Origin: an uncultured Winogradskyella sp.
GTDB lineage: Bacteria > Bacteroidota > Bacteroidia > Flavobacteriales > Flavobacteriaceae
Length of the DNA: 43,931 nt
Assembly: GCA_905480385.1 (NCBI GenBank)
Contig: CAJQQC010000029.1
Span: 1-43,931, forward strand
Reading direction: 5' to 3'
Part shown: in pieces, positions 41,754 through 43,931 of the stretch
Position numbering within the stretch: the stretch's first letter is position 1
Layout of the letters: each line of letters begins with the position of its first letter
Program-made: the position numbers and the translations under genes
Notes under the pieces: generated by a model
The model's input: only the letters and a program-made list of their open reading frames with translations
Databases searched by the model: none
What the model was told of the DNA's origin: nothing

Positions 41754-43178
41754 ATGGAAAGCATCTCTGTTTTTGATATGCTGAGTATAGGTGTTGGGCC
41801 TTCTAGCTCTCATACACTTGGTCCTTGGCGAGCTGCAAAACAATGGATTAAATATCTTCAGAGCAGAGAATTATTTACAGGTGTTGCTTCTGTGAATGTA
41901 GAGTTATTTGGCTCTTTGGCATTGACAGGAAAAGGTCATGCTACTGATATAGCTTTGTTAATGGGATTATTAGGTACAGATCCTGTTACTTTCGATATTT
42001 TAGATATTCAAAATCAAGTTAACAAGGTTAAAAGTTCTAAACGTTTAATGCTCAATTTTGAAAAAGAAATCCCTTTTGATTTTGAAAAAAATATAAAGTT
42101 TAATAGAAAGTTTCTAGAATTCCATCCGAATGGAATTCGCTTTACCGCGACATTAAGAAACGGTAAAAATAAATCACAAAGCTACTACTCTATTGGTGGC
42201 GGATTTGTAGTCCAAAAAGAAAGAAATCGTCGAAAAATTCAAGTTGAAAAATTTCAAGCTTTTCCGTTTCCTATTCAAAAAGCTACTGAGATTTTAGATT
42301 ACTGTAACACTGAAAACATTTCAATAAGCCAACTTGTATATAAAAATGAGCTTTCACTACGTGATCCAGTCAGGATTGATGACAAACTAAAATCCATTTG
42401 GGATGTTATGTTAGATAGTATGTATGTCGGCTGTCATACGGAAGGTACTCTTCCAGGTGGACTTAATGTAAAAAGACGTGCTTTTGACAAACACGAAAAG
42501 CTAAAAGGTCAAAAACCGTATACAAATGCTTATGAATGGATTGATTCCATAAGAAATACCGAAGTTAAATTTAGAGAAATACTTAAGTGGGTGTCTTGTT
42601 TTGCATTATCAGTCAATGAAGTTAATGCGTCTTTAGGACGTGTTGTAACAGCGCCAACAAATGGAAGTGCTGGTGTTATTCCGTCCGTGCTTATGTATTA
42701 TTTAGTTATTGAAAATCATGATGCCAACTTTGAGGACATCAAAAAGTTCTTATTAGTAGCTGGAGAAATTGGAAGTTTATTTAAAAAAAATGCAACTATT
42801 TCGGCTGCAATGGGTGGTTGCCAAGCAGAGATAGGAGTATCTTCAGCAATGGCTGCTGCAGCTTTAACTGAATTAATGGGCGGCACACCTGAACAAGTTT
42901 TAATTGCTGCTGAAATCGCGATGGAGCACCACTTAGGGTTGACTTGCGACCCAATCGGTGGATTAGTTCAAATACCTTGCATTGAACGAAACGCGATGGG
43001 TGCCATAAAAGCCATAAGTGCTTCTGAATTAGCATTAGACTCTGACCCTCAACATGTAAAAGTACCTTTAGATAAAGTTATTCTAACCATGTGGGAAACA
43101 GCAAAAGATATGAATACCAAATACAAAGAAACCTCTGAAGGTGGTTTGGCTATTGGTGTTAATATGAGTGATTGTTAA
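41754..43178 (+). CDS. sdaA: L-serine ammonia-lyase (serine dehydratase), iron-sulfur type
   Basis: A 474-residue fused alpha/beta enzyme that deaminates L-serine to pyruvate using a [4Fe-4S] cluster. The N-terminal beta part begins ESISVFDMLSIGVGPSSSHT, with HATDIALLMGLLG; the alpha part has EGTLPGGLNVKRRAF, TAPTNGSAGVIPSVLMYYLV, and the cluster Cys in AAMGGCQAEIG, GLTCDPIGG and VQIPCIERNAMG. I chose ATG 41754, as the 16-codon upstream extension includes the promoter. The next gene is convergent, 15 bases away. Confidence 0.96.
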   Translation: MESISVFDMLSIGVGPSSSHTLGPWRAAKQWIKYLQSRELFTGVASVNVELFGSLALTGKGHATDIALLMGLLGTDPVTFDILDIQNQVNKVKSSKRLMLNFEKEIPFDFEKNIKFNRKFLEFHPNGIRFTATLRNGKNKSQSYYSIGGGFVVQKERNRRKIQVEKFQAFPFPIQKATEILDYCNTENISISQLVYKNELSLRDPVRIDDKLKSIWDVMLDSMYVGCHTEGTLPGGLNVKRRAFDKHEKLKGQKPYTNAYEWIDSIRNTEVKFREILKWVSCFALSVNEVNASLGRVVTAPTNGSAGVIPSVLMYYLVIENHDANFEDIKKFLLVAGEIGSLFKKNATISAAMGGCQAEIGVSSAMAAAALTELMGGTPEQVLIAAEIAMEHHLGLTCDPIGGLVQIPCIERNAMGAIKAISASELALDSDPQHVKVPLDKVILTMWETAKDMNTKYKETSEGGLAIGVNMSDC

Positions 43179-43193
43179 AATTATTTAGAAAGG

Positions 43194-43652
43194 CTAGAAT
43201 AAACATTTCTTTCGTCTTGTATCTACTAGATAAATTATTTTCCATGTTTTTTCTTCTTTTATCAACTGAAAAGAGTTTATACCACAATGACTAAAATTTC
43301 CATCAAACCAAAATTCGTAGGGTGTCCAAGCATTTGCCATATTGCCATCAATTTTAATATCAAAACCTAAAATCTTTTCCTCAAAAGTTTTATCATTTGG
43401 TATACTAGCGATATTCTTTACAAAACTGCTATAGTCATTTTCATCTAAACGTGTTTTACCCTCATGATTGACTGATATAGATTGCATATTAATATTACCT
43501 TTTGCCATAGCTTTTAGTTTTATGGTATCTTGTTTATGAAAGGCATCAAAAAAATCTAGTATTGTTTGCTTTACGTTATCGTTTTCATAATTCTGAGCAA
43601 TTAAAGAAGATGTGAAAAACAAAGTGATTGCAATTATTGTAAGTCTTTTCAT
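43194..43652 (-). CDS. Exported NTF2/SnoaL-like fold protein
   Basis: A 152-residue protein with a signal peptide (MKRLTIIAITLFFTSSLIAQ) and an NTF2-like domain: VKQTILDFFDAFHKQDTIKL at the start, IKIDGNMANAWTPYEFWFDG in the sheet, and FQLIKEEKTWKIIYLVDTRR at the end. This is the DUF4440/SnoaL-like shape; the ligand or activity is unknown. It is monocistronic and ends convergent to sdaA. Confidence 0.82.
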   Translation of the reverse strand: MKRLTIIAITLFFTSSLIAQNYENDNVKQTILDFFDAFHKQDTIKLKAMAKGNINMQSISVNHEGKTRLDENDYSSFVKNIASIPNDKTFEEKILGFDIKIDGNMANAWTPYEFWFDGNFSHCGINSFQLIKEEKTWKIIYLVDTRRKKCLF

Positions 43653-43700
43653 GAGTAATTTTTTTGTTTAAAGTGTTTTAAAATCGTATTTCAACTTAAA

Positions 43701-43718
43701 GTTAAACAAAAGTTTAAC
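43701..43718. repeat. Palindrome GTTAAAC-AAAA-GTTTAAC upstream of panB
   Basis: A 7-bp perfect inverted repeat with an AAAA spacer in the divergent promoter region between the NTF2-like gene (start 43652) and panB (start 43758). It could be an operator for either gene; no known consensus is claimed. Confidence 0.4.
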
Positions 43719-43757
43719 AAAACTCATTATTTTTACCATTCATATAATTACAACACT

Positions 43758-43931
43758 ATGTCTGTAGCCAAAAAAGAATACAAGAGAATCACAGTAAAAA
43801 CACTAGTGGACATGAAGTCTAAGGGTGAAAAAATATCAATGCTAACTGCTTACGATTATACCATGGCGAAAATCGTAGATGGTGCTGGCGTTGACGTTAT
43901 TTTAGTCGGTGATTCTGCAAGTAACGTTATG
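43758..43931 (+). CDS. panB: 3-Methyl-2-oxobutanoate hydroxymethyltransferase (partial, cut by the right edge)
   Basis: I translated 58 codons from ATG 43758. After a short basic start ([20 protein letters not shown]) comes [20 protein letters not shown] and [16 protein letters not shown], the hallmark of ketopantoate hydroxymethyltransferase with the metal-binding Asp of GDS. It makes ketopantoate for pantothenate and CoA. Only the first fifth of the gene (usual length about 270 residues) is in view. Confidence 0.95.
   Translation, partial: MSVAKKEYKRITVKTLVDMKSKGEKISMLTAYDYTMAKIVDGAGVDVILVGDSASNVM

Noticed and set aside
42117..42138. Palindrome GAATTCCAT-CCGA-ATGGAATTC-like inside sdaA
   Set aside because: It lies within conserved coding sequence (EFHPNGIRF) and is explained by codon choice.
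1..43931. CRISPR arrays, tRNA or rRNA genes, insertion sequences
   Set aside because: I saw no regularly spaced repeats, cloverleaf-like sequences, rRNA motifs or transposase motifs on either strand.

Overview
The window looks like an AT-rich chromosomal segment from a Bacteroidota bacterium, most likely a marine member of the Flavobacteriaceae. The evidence is the TAnnTTTG-type -7 promoter boxes, weak or absent Shine-Dalgarno sequences, TonB-dependent receptors with a carboxypeptidase-like N-terminal domain, a menaquinone-only quinone pathway, and lineage-typical families (DUF6452/DUF6048, DUF2853, DUF2490, CCC-motif membrane protein). The content is mostly housekeeping. I see no prophage, transposon, CRISPR array, rRNA or tRNA.

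Layout. 1-4.6 kb: aroQ (cut by the left edge), an outer-membrane barrel protein and divergent xerD. Then, all on the minus strand, a coiled-coil ZapB-like gene, zapA, a structured RNA that I call 6S RNA, and rny (RNase Y). 4.7-9.6 kb: a plus-strand envelope operon with an M23 peptidase, a TonB-dependent receptor started by TTG and an unknown exported protein. 9.6-15.2 kb: cysteine desulfurase, an Asp-rich TSP3-like lipoprotein, an Smr-domain protein, a cluster of small membrane proteins (DUF2752, CCC-motif, CD225/dispanin, DUF2752) and ornithine aminotransferase. 15.4-22.4 kb: rlmD-DUF6452-DUF6048, holA, an orphan PD-(D/E)XK (HsdR_N-like) protein with a glycosyltransferase, an OmpA-family lipoprotein, and a gene broken by a frameshift.

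22.4-34 kb is dominated by menaquinone biosynthesis: menE, menC, menA, menB, menD, menF (isochorismate synthase) and a menI-type thioesterase, in several minus-strand units. They are interleaved with a CPBP protease, an SDR, a DUF2490 protein, a CvfB-like S1 protein and DUF2853. No canonical menH is seen; a divergent alpha/beta hydrolase beside menI is a speculative candidate. Immediately downstream of that hydrolase lies a decayed GNAT acetyltransferase.

35-43.9 kb: an unknown polytopic membrane protein, a nitronate-monooxygenase-type flavoprotein, an RlmI-like methyltransferase, a lipocalin-like lipoprotein, dnaK, a collagen-like lipoprotein, sdaA, an NTF2/SnoaL-like exported protein and the start of panB (cut by the right edge).

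The points most worth a second look are: the zapA-linked 6S-like RNA with its nested stems; the CD225/DUF2752 small-membrane-protein cluster, whose last gene has no ATG and carries a terminator-like hairpin in its 5' part; the single-nucleotide frameshift in a vWA-like gene; the orphan nuclease-fold protein facing holA; the GNAT pseudogene; and the recurrent -7 boxes a few bases before start codons, which suggest very short or absent 5' UTRs.
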